9,340 nucleotides of DNA, taken from an uncultured Nitrosomonadales bacterium (GTDB taxonomy: Bacteria; Pseudomonadota; Gammaproteobacteria; Burkholderiales; Gallionellaceae). The notes below the pieces were generated by a model. It had not been told where the DNA came from. It was given only the letters and a program-made list of their open reading frames with translations, and did not search any database. The position numbers and the translations under genes are program-made. The stretch lies in NCBI GenBank assembly GCA_903934275.1, contig CAIZNF010000183.1, forward strand, positions 1 to 9,340, written 5' to 3'. Shown one piece after another: positions 1 to 9,028 of the stretch; positions within the stretch are counted from its first letter, which is position 1, and the number at the start of each line of letters is the position of its first letter.

Positions 1-248
1 ACCGCCGCCGCCATCGCCAGCGCGATTCCGGTATTGCCGCTGGTCGCCTCGATCAGCGTGTCGCCCGGTTTTATGTCGCCGCGCTGCTCGGCGCGCACGA
101 TCATCGACAGCGCCGGACGATCCTTCACCGAACCGGCAGGGTTGTTGCCTTCGAGCTTGGCGAGGATAACATTCGAGGTGTTGCCGGGAATGCGCTTGAG
201 CCTGACCAACGGGGTATTGCCGACGAAATTTTCTACGGATAGGTACAT
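1..248 (-). CDS. cysM: Cysteine synthase B, N-terminal part (cut by window edge)
   Basis: This is the first 82 codons of a PLP-dependent O-acetylserine sulfhydrylase, which makes L-cysteine from O-acetylserine and sulfide or thiosulfate in the cytoplasm. The start reads [18 protein letters not shown]. The motif [11 protein letters not shown] (residues 36-46) carries the PLP lysine, K42, and TSGNTG (69-74) is the phosphate/substrate loop. The [11 protein letters not shown] form favours CysM over CysK, which usually has NPGGSVKDR. About 220 residues should lie beyond position 1, so completeness cannot be judged. The ATG is one base after the hldD stop and has no strong Shine-Dalgarno sequence, so translation is probably coupled to hldD. 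Its position behind LPS heptose genes is a usual betaproteobacterial order rather than a functional link. Confidence 0.93.
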   Translation of the reverse strand, partial: MYLSVENFVGNTPLVRLKRIPGNTSNVILAKLEGNNPAGSVKDRPALSMIVRAEQRGDIKPGDTLIEATSGNTGIALAMAAA

Positions 249-249
249 A

Positions 250-1248
250 TCAGGGAATCGCCTTAAGCAGTTGCCCCACATATTTTTCAACGCCCTGCTC
301 AACATTCATGAATGGCTCGGCATAGTCGCTACCGCGCAGCGCGCCGATGTCGGCCTGAGTGTAACTCTGGTATTTGCCGCGCAGCGCATCGGGGAATGGG
401 ATGTATTCGATCAAGCCCTGTTGTTGCAGTTCGGCAAGGCTTAATGCGGGCTTCGCCTCGGCATCACGTAGCGCATTGATAGTCGCCACTGCCACGTCGT
501 TGAAGCTCTGCGCCTGCCCGGTACCGAGGTTGAAAATGCCGGACTTGTGCGGATTATCAAGGAAATGCATGTTCACTTTGACCACGTCTTCTATCGAGAC
601 GAAGTCGCGCAATTGCCCGCCGTTGGCGTAGCCGTCGCAGCCCTCGAACAGTTTCACTTTGCCTTCGGCGCGATACTGGTTGAACAAATGAAATGCGACC
701 GAGGCCATGCGCCCCTTGTGTTGTTCGCGCGAACCATACACGTTGAAGTAACGCAGGCCAACGATCTGCGCGTCACGCTTGTGCCAGCGACGACGCACAA
801 TCTGGTCAAACAAAAATTTTGAATAGGCGTATACGTTCAGCGGAGCTTCGCATTCGCGGTTTTCCTTGAACACCTTGCCGCCGCCATACACCGAGGCGGA
901 CGAGGCATACAGGAAAGATATTTCTTCGTTCTGGCAGTAGTTCAGCAACTCCAGCGTGTACTGGTAGTTGTTGTCCATCATGTAACGTCCATCGGTTTCC
1001 ATGGTGTTAGAGCACGCACCTTGATGCAGCACGGCATTGACCAGGCCATCGAAAAAACCATCCTGCAATTTTTTCAGGAAGTCATCTTTATCCAGATAAT
1101 CGGCAATTTCGCAATCAGTCAGATTTTTGAACTTATCGGCGTTTTTGAGATTATCCACCGCAATGATATCGTGCTCGCCGCGCTCGTTGAGCGCCTTGAC
1201 CAGGTTGGAACCGATGAATCCGGCGGCTCCGGTAACGATGTAGTACAT
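250..1248 (-). CDS. hldD: ADP-L-glycero-D-manno-heptose 6-epimerase
   Basis: HldD (RfaD) is an extended short-chain dehydrogenase that epimerises ADP-D-glycero-D-manno-heptose at C6, giving the heptose donor for the LPS inner core. The 332-residue product is full length for the family (about 310-330). The NAD(P)-binding glycine motif GAAGFIGSN is at residues 7-15. The catalytic YxxxK pair is Y140/K144, with the serine run at 116-117 just before it, and K178 lies in EQHKGR; these match the positions in E. coli Hld[10 protein letters not shown] (164-172) is the usual substrate-side motif. The ATG has a strong AAGGGGA ribosome site at 1253-1259. A 105-nt gap holding an inverted REP-like pair separates it from hldE1 upstream, and cysM follows after 1 nt. 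Confidence 0.96.
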   Translation of the reverse strand: MYYIVTGAAGFIGSNLVKALNERGEHDIIAVDNLKNADKFKNLTDCEIADYLDKDDFLKKLQDGFFDGLVNAVLHQGACSNTMETDGRYMMDNNYQYTLELLNYCQNEEISFLYASSASVYGGGKVFKENRECEAPLNVYAYSKFLFDQIVRRRWHKRDAQIVGLRYFNVYGSREQHKGRMASVAFHLFNQYRAEGKVKLFEGCDGYANGGQLRDFVSIEDVVKVNMHFLDNPHKSGIFNLGTGQAQSFNDVAVATINALRDAEAKPALSLAELQQQGLIEYIPFPDALRGKYQSYTQADIGALRGSDYAEPFMNVEQGVEKYVGQLLKAIP

Positions 1249-1270
1249 AGCATCCCCTTGAAATTCTGTC

Positions 1271-1357
1271 GTAGGGGCGTATGGCGTACGCCCTTTTCGT
1301 AAAACAATACACCCATTTTTGATACGCCATCAGGGGCATATTGCCATACGCCCCTAC
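1271..1357. repeat. Inverted pair of GTAG-headed REP-like palindromes (BIME-like)
   Basis: Two related hairpin units face each other in the hldE1-hldD gap. On the plus strand, GTAGGGGCGTATGGC (1271-1285) is the perfect reverse complement of 1343-1357. Each unit also folds by itself: 1275-1281 pairs with 1287-1293 around a 5-nt loop, and 1333-1340 pairs with 1347-1354 with one wobble. A GTAG tetranucleotide at the foot of a GC-rich hairpin is the known signature of REP elements recognised by REP-associated tyrosine transposases (RAYTs). The inverted pair with a spacer of about 57 nt resembles a BIME. The TAG of the right-hand unit is the stop codon of hldE1. Neither hairpin is followed by a T-run on the minus strand, so it is not an obvious terminator for this operon. 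Membership in a genome-wide family is inferred. Confidence 0.75.
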
Positions 1358-2295
1358 ATCTTCATATCCCGAATAATTTCCTCGCGGCTGACCACCGCCG
1401 TACCCAGCTTGCCGACCACGATGCCTGCCGCACGGTTGGCGATACGCACCGCATCAGGCAAATCGGCACCGCTCGCCAGCATCACCGCCAGCGCGGCGAT
1501 CACAGTATCGCCCGCGCCACTGACATCGAATACTTCGCGCGTCTGCGACGGCTCGTGCACTGCCTCGTTGGCACGGTACAGGCTCATGCCGTCCTCGCTG
1601 CGCGTGACCAGCAGCGCGTCGAGCTGCAATTCGGTGCGCAGTTTTTCCGCCTTACTGTTGAATTCCGCGTCGCTCTTCCAACTGCCCGCCACTTCGCGGA
1701 ACTCGCTGCGATTCGGTGTGAGCAGCGTCGCGCCGCAATAGCGCGCGTAATCGTCACCCTTGGGATCGACCAGCACCGGCTTGCCCGCTGCGCGCGCCAG
1801 CCGGATCATCTCGGCAATATGTGCCAGCCCACCCTTGCCGTAATCGGACAGGATCACCACATCAGCCAGCGGCAACTGCGTATGAAAATCTGCCAATGCC
1901 GCGTGCAGCACTTCGTGGCTGGGCGGTGTCTCAAAATCGATGCGCAGCAATTGCTGGTGGCGCGCGATGGCGCGCAGCTTGATGATGGTGGAAATGCTGC
2001 TGTCACGATGCAGCAATGCGGTGAGATTTTCATATTCGTTGAGCAATTTTCCCAGACACGCGCCCGCCTCATCGTCGCCAACCACCGACAGCAAGGTGGC
2101 TTGCGCGCCGAGCGCGGCGATGTTGCGCGCCACGTTGGCCGCCCCGCCGGGGCGCTCTTCGACACGCTCGACCTTGAGCACCGGCACCGGTGCCTCCGGC
2201 GAGATGCGGTTAACGTCGCCAAACCAGTAACGATCCAACATTACGTCGCCGACCACCAGTATTTTTGCGCTGTCGAATTTTGGCAATGCGTTCAT
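1354..2295 (-). CDS. hldE1: D-glycero-beta-D-manno-heptose-7-phosphate kinase (stand-alone HldE domain I)
   Basis: This PfkB/ribokinase-family kinase phosphorylates heptose-7-phosphate at C1 for ADP-heptose and LPS core synthesis. From the chosen start the product is 313 residues. Visible motifs are GDVMLDRYW (16-24), the first PfkB signature RPGGAANVARN (48-58), DPKGDD (177-182), NRSE (195-198), and the second signature DVSGAGDT (257-264) with catalytic base D263. The C-terminal nucleotidyltransferase half of two-domain E. coli HldE is absent, so a separate HldC/RfaE2 must be encoded elsewhere if the pathway is complete. The frame is open up to 2367, but that extension runs into a REP-like element. 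The ATG at 2295 has GGAGAA just upstream and fits the family N-terminus. The TAG stop belongs to the GTAG head of the next REP-like unit. The symbol rfaE1 is also used. Confidence 0.93.
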   Translation of the reverse strand: MNALPKFDSAKILVVGDVMLDRYWFGDVNRISPEAPVPVLKVERVEERPGGAANVARNIAALGAQATLLSVVGDDEAGACLGKLLNEYENLTALLHRDSSISTIIKLRAIARHQQLLRIDFETPPSHEVLHAALADFHTQLPLADVVILSDYGKGGLAHIAEMIRLARAAGKPVLVDPKGDDYARYCGATLLTPNRSEFREVAGSWKSDAEFNSKAEKLRTELQLDALLVTRSEDGMSLYRANEAVHEPSQTREVFDVSGAGDTVIAALAVMLASGADLPDAVRIANRAAGIVVGKLGTAVVSREEIIRDMKM

Positions 2296-2350
2296 GCCGG
2301 TTCTCCGTTTTTTCGATTCATCAGTTTGGTCGGGTTTCAACTCAACATTC

Positions 2351-2375
2351 GGGGCGCGATAAATCACGCCCCTAC
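2351..2375 (-). repeat. REP-like palindrome overlapping the pyrF 3' end
   Basis: Read on the minus strand, this 25-nt unit begins GTAGGGGCGTGAT and ends ATCGCGCCCC. The arms pair over 10 bp with one G-U wobble around a tiny loop. It shares the GTAGGGGCG head with the two units at 1271-1357 and has the same orientation as the 1343-1357 unit. Its first nine bases are the last three sense codons of pyrF (Val-Gly-Ala), and its next three are the TGA stop. The rest lies in the 68-nt pyrF-hldE1 gap. No T-run follows it, so I do not call it a terminator. Confidence 0.7.
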
Positions 2376-3062
2376 GATTTCTTTGTTTATATCGAGCAAC
2401 GCCTGCAACGGGTCTGCCGCTTTGGTGATCGGACGTCCGATCACCAGATAACTGGAACCGGCTTGCAGCGCGGCAAGCGGTGTCATCACGCGCGACTGGT
2501 CATCGAGGCTCGCCTGCGCGGGGCGGATGCCCGGTGTCACCAGGCAGAATCCGTCGCCGCATTGCTTGCGTAGCAGCGCGGCTTCCTGCGCGGAACACAC
2601 CACGCCATCCAGGCCGCTGTCACGCGCCAGTGTGGCGAGGCGCAGCACCATCTCGGCAGGCGTGGCACTGATGCCGATGTCGACAAGGTCTTGCTGCGCC
2701 ATACTGGTCAGCACCGTCACGGCGATCAGTTTGGGCTGCTGCGTGCAGCACGCAAACGCCTCGCATGCCGCGTCCATCATACGCCTGCCGCCGGATGCAT
2801 GGACATTGACCATCCACACACCCAACGCGGCTGCGGCCTTGCATGCCTGCGCGGTGGTGTTGGGAATGTCGTGGAATTTCAGGTCGAGAAAAACTTCAAA
2901 ACCGCGCTGTTGCAACTGCTCAATCAATCCCGGCCCTGCAGCAGTGAACAATTCCTTGCCAACTTTCAGGCGGCAGAGCGCAGGCTGCAGCCGCTCGGCC
3001 AGCACCAGCGCGGGCGCGGCGGCAGGGTAGTCCAGCGCGACTATGATCTTCGGATCGCTCAT
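2364..3062 (-). CDS. pyrF: Orotidine 5'-phosphate decarboxylase
   Basis: PyrF decarboxylates OMP to UMP, the last step of de novo pyrimidine synthesis, in the cytoplasm. The 232-residue protein is a TIM barrel of normal subfamily size. The N-terminus has VALDYP (8-13); K36 lies in LKVGKELF (32-39). The catalytic tetrad motif is DLKFHD (60-65), supplying D60, K62 and D65. The phosphate-binding motifs are TPGIRP (176-181) and VIGRPIT (207-213) with R210. I start at the ATG at 3062, which overlaps the lapB stop as ATGA; upstream Met codons in frame lie inside lapB and do not fit the family. The overlap implies translational coupling to lapB. The last three codons and the TGA come from a REP-like palindrome, so the native C-terminus may have been slightly altered. 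Confidence 0.96.
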   Translation of the reverse strand: MSDPKIIVALDYPAAAPALVLAERLQPALCRLKVGKELFTAAGPGLIEQLQQRGFEVFLDLKFHDIPNTTAQACKAAAALGVWMVNVHASGGRRMMDAACEAFACCTQQPKLIAVTVLTSMAQQDLVDIGISATPAEMVLRLATLARDSGLDGVVCSAQEAALLRKQCGDGFCLVTPGIRPAQASLDDQSRVMTPLAALQAGSSYLVIGRPITKAADPLQALLDINKEIVGA

Positions 3063-4237
3063 AAAGGAATTCCTGTTTCTTCGCTGCGGCGCGGCGGGTA
3101 GCTGTCCCAAGCCTGACAGGCCGGACAATGCCAGTAGAACTGGCGCGCCTTGAAACCGCAATGGGCACAGTGGTACATCGCCAGATTGCGCGTGCGTTTG
3201 TGCACCAAATCCTTCACCATTTCGATATCTGCACGCCGGTCCATCGGCACTTCCAGCAACCGCGCCTCGAGCAATTTATCCAGCCCCAACAGAGTCGGAT
3301 TGCGCTGCAATTCATCGCGCACCAATATGTAAGCGGCAGCCGAACCTTCGTTTTTCAGCACGCCATCGAACACCACATTCATCAAGTCCAGAGAATGATA
3401 CTTGTCCAGATATTCGCGCAATAGGGCAACGCCATCCGTCTCGCGATCCAGTCTGCGATAGACATTCAACATGCGTTCTGCAACCAGCGGCAAGTACTGC
3501 GAGTCTTGCACCTCGATGTTTTTCCAAATATTGATGGCCTCTTCAAGCCTGCCTTCGCTGTCCGCCAAATCGCCCAACATCATGGTGGCGCGCACCGCAT
3601 TCGGATCAACCGCCAAGGCTTGTTGCAGGTGTCCGCACGCTGCTGCCGGGTCGCGGCCTTTGATCTCCTCTCCCGCCAGTTCGCAATAGAAAAATGCGGC
3701 CTGTTTGCCGTATGACTGCCCGCCGGATACTGCTGTCAGGCGTTGCGCCACTTCGATTGCCTTGAGCCAGTCATGCTCCTTCTGAAACAGTTCCAGCAGG
3801 AATTCCAGCGCAGGTTTTGCATACGGGGTATTTTCCAACTCGCGGAACAGGCTCTCGGCACGATCCAGGATTCCGGCTTTCAAATAATCCTGCGCCAACT
3901 CGAATATCGCATGCTGGCGTTTATTATCATCCAGATCTGCCCTGTCCACCAGATTATGATGCATACGCAAGGCTCGATCCACTTCACCGCGACGACGAAA
4001 CAGGCTACCCAACGCAAAGTGCAGCTCGATGGTTTGCGGGTCAACCTTAACCACTTCGATGAACGCCTCGATTGCCTTATCCTGCTGCTCATTGAGCAAG
4101 AAGTTCAGCCCCTGAAAATATGACTGCGGCAACGCGCTCGATTCCGAGAGCAATTCCTTGATATCGGTGCGCGCGGCCAGCCATCCCATACCGAAAAACA
4201 GTGGAAAGATCAGCAGCATCCAAGGTTCAAATTCCAT
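3059..4237 (-). CDS. lapB: LPS assembly protein LapB (YciM), TPR protein with C-terminal metal site
   Basis: LapB is an inner-membrane-anchored cytoplasmic TPR protein. In E. coli it coordinates LPS assembly and promotes FtsH-dependent degradation of LpxC, the committed enzyme of lipid A synthesis. The 392-residue product matches the family (about 389). Residues 5-22 form one N-terminal membrane anchor. TPR-like helical repeats fill about 37-350 (for example [19 protein letters not shown] near 41-59). The C-terminal rubredoxin-like knuckle has two CxxC pairs: C357/C360 in YHCAHCGF and C371/C374 in WHCPACQAW. The start lies 12 nt after lapA and lacks a clear Shine-Dalgarno sequence, which suggests coupling to lapA. 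The TGA overlaps the pyrF ATG by 4 nt. Confidence 0.95.
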   Translation of the reverse strand: MEFEPWMLLIFPLFFGMGWLAARTDIKELLSESSALPQSYFQGLNFLLNEQQDKAIEAFIEVVKVDPQTIELHFALGSLFRRRGEVDRALRMHHNLVDRADLDDNKRQHAIFELAQDYLKAGILDRAESLFRELENTPYAKPALEFLLELFQKEHDWLKAIEVAQRLTAVSGGQSYGKQAAFFYCELAGEEIKGRDPAAACGHLQQALAVDPNAVRATMMLGDLADSEGRLEEAINIWKNIEVQDSQYLPLVAERMLNVYRRLDRETDGVALLREYLDKYHSLDLMNVVFDGVLKNEGSAAAYILVRDELQRNPTLLGLDKLLEARLLEVPMDRRADIEMVKDLVHKRTRNLAMYHCAHCGFKARQFYWHCPACQAWDSYPPRRSEETGIPL

Positions 4238-4249
4238 GCCAAAAATTTA

Positions 4250-4546
4250 TCAGGAGGGTTGAATAGGGATTTGCTGCGTTTCGCCGACACCGGCGAGCTT
4301 GTTTTTGACGCGGATGTCGCGATTCAAGCGCGCGATTTTACGGCGCTGTTGCAGCACATTGGTGAGCATCGCAAGTACGCCAACTGCCGCGCCAGCGGAA
4401 AAAAATATCAACAGCACCACCACCAACGAGGACTGCCATTCATAGCCGAAAAAATAGCGCAAGGTGACCGGTTGGTCGTTTTTAATCGCAAATCCAAGCA
4501 ACACGATGAACAGCACTACTCGCAAAACCCAATTGAGATAACGCAT
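4250..4546 (-). CDS. lapA: LPS assembly protein LapA (DUF1049/YciS)
   Basis: This is a small inner-membrane partner of LapB, 98 residues from the chosen ATG. Two hydrophobic membrane segments lie at about 5-22 and 40-64. The linker between them carries the family-typical NDQPVTLRYFFGYEW (23-37). A basic coiled-coil-like tail QQRRKIARLNRDIRVKNK follows (66-83). The ATG at 4546 is preceded by CGGGGTG, a good ribosome site. The same frame stays open to 4786, giving a nominal 178-residue product, but those 80 extra residues are translated intergenic repeat sequence and match nothing in the family, so I reject them. It is the first gene after the ihfB terminator and so probably the first gene of the lapA-cysM unit. 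Confidence 0.93.
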   Translation of the reverse strand: MRYLNWVLRVVLFIVLLGFAIKNDQPVTLRYFFGYEWQSSLVVVLLIFFSAGAAVGVLAMLTNVLQQRRKIARLNRDIRVKNKLAGVGETQQIPIQPS

Positions 4547-4614
4547 AGCACACCCCGAAAAAATCATTGCTACAAGATTCCTGCAACACGTAGCGAGCGC
4601 AGGCCAAGTAAGGA

Positions 4615-4673
4615 GAAAAGCGGCGAAAAACCGGAATGCATGTTTTATACACGAGGATTTTGAGTCGCTTTTC
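4615..4673. repeat. Imperfect intergenic dyad, likely dispersed repeat, upstream of lapA
   Basis: GAAAAGCG at 4615-4622 is the exact reverse complement of 4666-4673. Inside them AAAAACC (4626-4632) pairs with 4655-4661 with one mismatch. This gives a long interrupted hairpin of about 59 nt. The whole 4547-4786 stretch codes for nothing recognisable and has the composition of an intergenic repeat. That it is dispersed in the genome is inference from its appearance. Confidence 0.4.
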
Positions 4674-4703
4674 GACGCAGTATCATCAGGCGCATAACCA
4701 ATG

Positions 4704-4732
4704 ACTAAGTTGGCGTAGTTTGCCAACCTAGT
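4704..4732 (-). other. Hairpin in the lapA upstream region
   Basis: ACTAAGTTGGC (4704-4714) and GCCAACCTAGT (4722-4732) form an 11-bp stem around a 7-nt loop. The one mismatch on the plus strand becomes a G-U pair in minus-strand RNA, which argues that any transcript form is read toward lapA. No T-run follows it, so it is not a canonical terminator. It lies about 160 nt upstream of the lapA start and may be part of a leader, a regulatory site or a repeat. I see no convincing sigma-70 or sigma-32 promoter in 4547-4786. Confidence 0.45.
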
Positions 4733-4786
4733 CGGATGGCTAGTTGTTCCATCAGTAGTGTTGCAGGTTCCTTGTAACGATAGCAT

Positions 4787-4825
4787 AAAAAATGGCGGCT
4801 ATACCTTGCGATATGCCGCCATTTT
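4787..4825 (-). terminator. Rho-independent terminator after ihfB
   Basis: AAAATGGCGGC (4789-4799) and GCCGCCATTTT (4815-4825) form a perfect 11-bp stem around a 15-nt loop. In minus-strand RNA the GC-rich stem is followed by six U residues (complement of 4787-4792). It begins 18 nt past the ihfB stop. This should separate the aroA-cmk/rpsA/ihfB unit from lapA and the genes beyond, which implies a promoter for lapA in 4547-4786. On the plus strand the stem also ends in TTTT, but there is no plus-strand gene for it to serve. Confidence 0.88.
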
Positions 4826-4842
4826 GATGCTTCAAGTTTGAA

Positions 4843-5130
4843 TCATGGCTTCTGTTCGCAAACCCGCTCCCTCAATTCCTTGCCCGCCTTGAAATGCGGC
4901 ACATATTTGGCCGGTACTTTTACTTTGTCGCCGGTCTTGGGATTGCGCCCCTGACGCGGCGGACGGTAATTCAGACCAAAGCTGCCGAAGCCGCGAATCT
5001 CGACACGCCCCCCACCCGACAGCGTGGTAGACAATGTATCTAGGATCACTTTAACAGCAAACTCGGCATCCTTGGCCTGCAATTGCGGATGCAATTCGGC
5101 GAGCCTGGCAATCAAATCTGAACGGGTCAT
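4843..5130 (-). CDS. ihfB: Integration host factor beta subunit
   Basis: IHF-beta pairs with IhfA to bind specific DNA sites and bend them sharply, acting in nucleoid structure, transcription, replication and recombination. The 95-residue product is normal for the family. The helical N-terminal dimerisation part is [17 protein letters not shown] (1-17). The core is [17 protein letters not shown] (40-56), and the DNA-contacting beta-arm is [13 protein letters not shown] (61-73), with intercalating proline P64. The VEIRGFGSF form and the position directly behind rpsA support IhfB over HU or IhfA. The ATG at 5130 lies 16 nt after the rpsA stop, with AAGG about 10 nt upstream, so it is co-transcribed with rpsA. 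A strong terminator follows. Confidence 0.95.
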   Translation of the reverse strand: MTRSDLIARLAELHPQLQAKDAEFAVKVILDTLSTTLSGGGRVEIRGFGSFGLNYRPPRQGRNPKTGDKVKVPAKYVPHFKAGKELRERVCEQKP

Positions 5131-5146
5131 GATAGGAACCTTAAAT

Positions 5147-6868
<1,722 letters not shown>

Positions 6869-6944
6869 CGGATATACCCAAAATTAATACCGTTTGCACG
6901 GCGGTTAGTTAAATAATCCGCGCCCTTGAGAGGAGCACGGAACC
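6869..6944 (-). promoter_or_regulatory. rpsA 5' leader with two potential hairpins
   Basis: In minus-strand RNA, 6940-6918 folds into CCGUGC-U-CCU/CUCA/AGG-GCGCGG, about nine pairs with one bulge and one G-U. Then 6901-6890 folds into CCGU/GCAA/ACGG, a stem capped by a GNRA-type tetraloop. An A/U-rich stretch leads to a start codon with no proper Shine-Dalgarno sequence. The hexamer CCGUGC occurs twice (6940-6935 and 6901-6896), and both copies can pair with GCGCGG (6923-6918), so two folds are mutually exclusive. Known S1 autoregulation on rpsA leaders makes a regulatory role plausible; the specific structure is my inference. Confidence 0.45.
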
Positions 6945-8903
6945 TTACTTCTGCGGGTAGCGTATCAGCACTTCCTGTACCGCCTGCCCGATATTCAGAG
7001 CCGTGGTATCCAGCAGACTTGCACCCGGTTCCTGTCGCAGTGGAGCCACGCTACGCTGAGTATCTCGCTCGTCGCGTGCCTGTATATCCAGCAAAAGGGC
7101 GGCAATATTAGCATCCATCCCTTTTTCTTTCAACTGCTTATATCGGCGTTCGGCGCGCACCTCGGCACTGGCGGTCAAAAATATCTTCAGCGCCGCATCG
7201 GGAAACACCACCGAAGCCATGTCGCGCCCGTCTGCCACCAGTCCCGGCGCGCGGCGAAAGGCATGCTGCTTATTCAGCAGCGCGGCGCGTACACCAGGCA
7301 AAGCCGCAATTTTTGAGGCCGCTGTCGCGCATTGCTCGCCGCGCACCTCATCGCCTGCCAGCACACCGTCCAGCCAGATTTGCTCACTCTCGAAGCGGAT
7401 ATCCATGCACCCGGCCAATGCCGCCAAGCCTGCTTCATCGTCCAGCGCAATCCCGCCGCGCAGCGCCGCCAGCGCCAGCAAGCGATACAGTGCGCCGCTG
7501 TCGAGATAATGATAGCCGAGTTGGGCAGCGACGCGCTGCGCCACCGTGCCCTTGCCCGAAGCCGACGGGCCATCGATCGCGATCACCGGAACAGCCTGCG
7601 TCACGCTGGCAAATGCCGCAAAATAATCGGGAAAAGTCTTGGCGACGCAACTTGGATCGTTGATGCGCATCCCCTCTGCGCCAAACGCCGCGAGCGAAAA
7701 ACACATCGCCATGCGGTGATCGTCGTAGGTGTCGATGCCGGAGCCTGTAGCCTGTAGCGGGTAGCCTGTAGCTGATGGGGTGATGCGAATGTAATCCGCG
7801 CCCTCTTCCACCGTCGCCCCGACCTTGCGCAACTCCGTCGCCATCGCCGCGATACGGTCGGTTTCCTTGACGCGCCAACTAGCGATATTACGCAACGTAG
7901 TCGTGCCGTCGGCGAACAGCGCCGCCACCGCCAGCGTCATCGCAGCATCGGGAATATGGTTGCAATCCAGATCAAGCGCTTTTAACTTGCCACCCGTCGG
8001 CGCACGCGCCTCCATCCAGTTCGCGCCCTGTTCGATTTGCGCGCCCATCAAAATCAGTGCATCGGCAAAGCGCACGTCGCCCTGAATGCTGCCGCTGCCC
8101 ACGCCTTCGATACGCAGCGGCCCGCCGCCAATCGCGCCCGCCGCGAGAAAATACGAAGCCGATGAAGCATCACCTTCCACGTAGATTACCCCCGGCGATA
8201 CGTAACTGCTACCCGATGCCACCGAAAAACTGCGCCAGCCATCGCGTTGCACTATAACTCCAAAGCGCTTCATCATCGCCAGCGTGATTTCGATATACGG
8301 CTTGGAAATCAGCTCACCGACCACATCCACCGTCACCGCGCGATCCAGCAGCGGCAACGCCATCAGCAACGCGGTGAGAAACTGGCTCGACACATCGCCG
8401 CGTACGCTGACGCGGGCTGCACCACTCAACGTTGCCGAAAAAATCTCCAGCGGCGGAAAACCTTCGTTGCCCAGATAGTCGATATTTGCGCCCAAGGCGC
8501 GCAACGCATCCACCAGATCACCAATCGGCCGCTCGTGCATGCGCGCCACACCGGACAATTTGTAATGCCCGCCGGACAACGCCAGCGCCGCCGTCAGCGG
8601 ACGAAACGCAGTTCCCGCATTGCCCAGAAACAATTCTGCATTCTTGGCCAGAAAGTTGCCGCCGCAACCGGTCACGCCGAACACATGCTTATCCAGTTGT
8701 TCAACGCCAACGCCCAGAATGCGCAAGCCATCCAGCATGCGTTCGGTATCGTCCGACAGCAGCACATCTCGCACCTCGGTCACACCTTCGGACAGTGCGG
8801 CCAGCAACAGCACGCGGTTGGAAATGCTCTTCGAACCGGGCAGCGTGATTGTGCCGCGTGCGTGAAGCAGAGGTGGAAGATCAATGAATTTTGCAGATGT
8901 CAT
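6945..8903 (-). CDS. aroA-cmk: Fused EPSP synthase (AroA) - cytidylate kinase (Cmk)
   Basis: One uninterrupted 652-codon frame encodes two enzymes. Residues 1 to about 434 are EPSP synthase, which joins shikimate-3-phosphate and PEP in the shikimate pathway. It shows GSKSISNR (23-30, K25), [11 protein letters not shown] (93-103), R125, IPDAAMTLA with D319, WRVKETDR (343-350), DDHRMAM (394-400) and CVAKTFPDY (419-427). The glycine and proline of [11 protein letters not shown] indicate the glyphosate-sensitive class I type. Residues about 437-652 are CMP/dCMP kinase: P-loop GPSASGKG (445-452), YLDSGALYR (466-474), DGRDM (558-562) and [13 protein letters not shown] (610-622). Both halves are near full length, with almost no linker. 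In many relatives the two are adjacent genes; this fused form is known in some betaproteobacteria. The ATG at 8903 lacks a strong ribosome site but fits the AroA N-terminus. rpsA follows. Confidence 0.95.
   Translation of the reverse strand: MTSAKFIDLPPLLHARGTITLPGSKSISNRVLLLAALSEGVTEVRDVLLSDDTERMLDGLRILGVGVEQLDKHVFGVTGCGGNFLAKNAELFLGNAGTAFRPLTAALALSGGHYKLSGVARMHERPIGDLVDALRALGANIDYLGNEGFPPLEIFSATLSGAARVSVRGDVSSQFLTALLMALPLLDRAVTVDVVGELISKPYIEITLAMMKRFGVIVQRDGWRSFSVASGSSYVSPGVIYVEGDASSASYFLAAGAIGGGPLRIEGVGSGSIQGDVRFADALILMGAQIEQGANWMEARAPTGGKLKALDLDCNHIPDAAMTLAVAALFADGTTTLRNIASWRVKETDRIAAMATELRKVGATVEEGADYIRITPSATGYPLQATGSGIDTYDDHRMAMCFSLAAFGAEGMRINDPSCVAKTFPDYFAAFASVTQAVPVIAIDGPSASGKGTVAQRVAAQLGYHYLDSGALYRLLALAALRGGIALDDEAGLAALAGCMDIRFESEQIWLDGVLAGDEVRGEQCATAASKIAALPGVRAALLNKQHAFRRAPGLVADGRDMASVVFPDAALKIFLTASAEVRAERRYKQLKEKGMDANIAALLLDIQARDERDTQRSVAPLRQEPGASLLDTTALNIGQAVQEVLIRYPQK
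7741..7773. repeat. Short tandem repeat inside the aroA reading frame
   Basis: On the coding strand the 12-mer GCTACAGGCTAC occurs twice, 14 bp apart, followed by a further partial GCTACAGGCT. The stretch encodes [10 protein letters not shown] (residues 378-387) of the AroA part, between RIT and YDDHRM. E. coli AroA has about 12 residues in that interval and this protein has about 17, so the repeat seems to have lengthened a surface loop without breaking the frame. Because the copies are 14 bp apart, they are read in different frames. Confidence 0.7.
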
Positions 8904-8939
8904 TGCGGTTGAACTGGGTCGCTATTTTGTAAGGGCGAG

Positions 8940-8970
8940 ATGATACCGCAAAGTAAAGGCCAGCGAATAA
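8940..8970 (-). promoter_or_regulatory. Weak candidate promoter for aroA-cmk
   Basis: The minus strand has TATCAT (8945-8940), a 5/6 match to the -10 consensus, about 35 nt before the AroA ATG. The best -35 candidate, TTATTC (8970-8965), is poor (3/6) and sits at a long 19-nt spacing. The 8904-9028 stretch holds no gene, so a promoter is expected near here, but this placement is tentative. Confidence 0.25.
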
Positions 8971-9028
8971 GCTCATCAGCCGCTCTCGCTCCGGGTTGAA
9001 CAGGTCGGCAGCGACGTTGCAACGGGCG

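Noticed and set aside
1275..1297. Plus-strand terminator (hairpin followed by TTTT)
   Set aside because: The hairpin is one arm of the REP-like pair, and no plus-strand gene ends here. The T-run is short.
2296..2367. 24-codon N-terminal extension of hldE1
   Set aside because: It begins inside the REP-like palindrome overlapping pyrF. The ATG at 2295 has GGAGAA upstream and gives the usual kinase N-terminus.
1555..2451. 298-codon plus-strand open frame across hldE1
   Set aside because: It is antisense to a well-supported kinase gene with intact motifs. The product is rich in His, Gln, Arg and Ala with no domain pattern, typical of a GC-rich shadow frame.
3063..3161. 33-codon N-terminal extension of pyrF
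   Set aside because: It overlaps the C-terminal metal-site codons of lapB. The ATGA-overlap start gives the canonical PyrF N-terminus.
4547..4786. 80-codon N-terminal extension of the lapA frame
   Set aside because: It reads through repeat-like spacer sequence, matches no LapA N-terminus, and the ATG at 4546 has a good ribosome site. The extended start would also abut the ihfB terminator.
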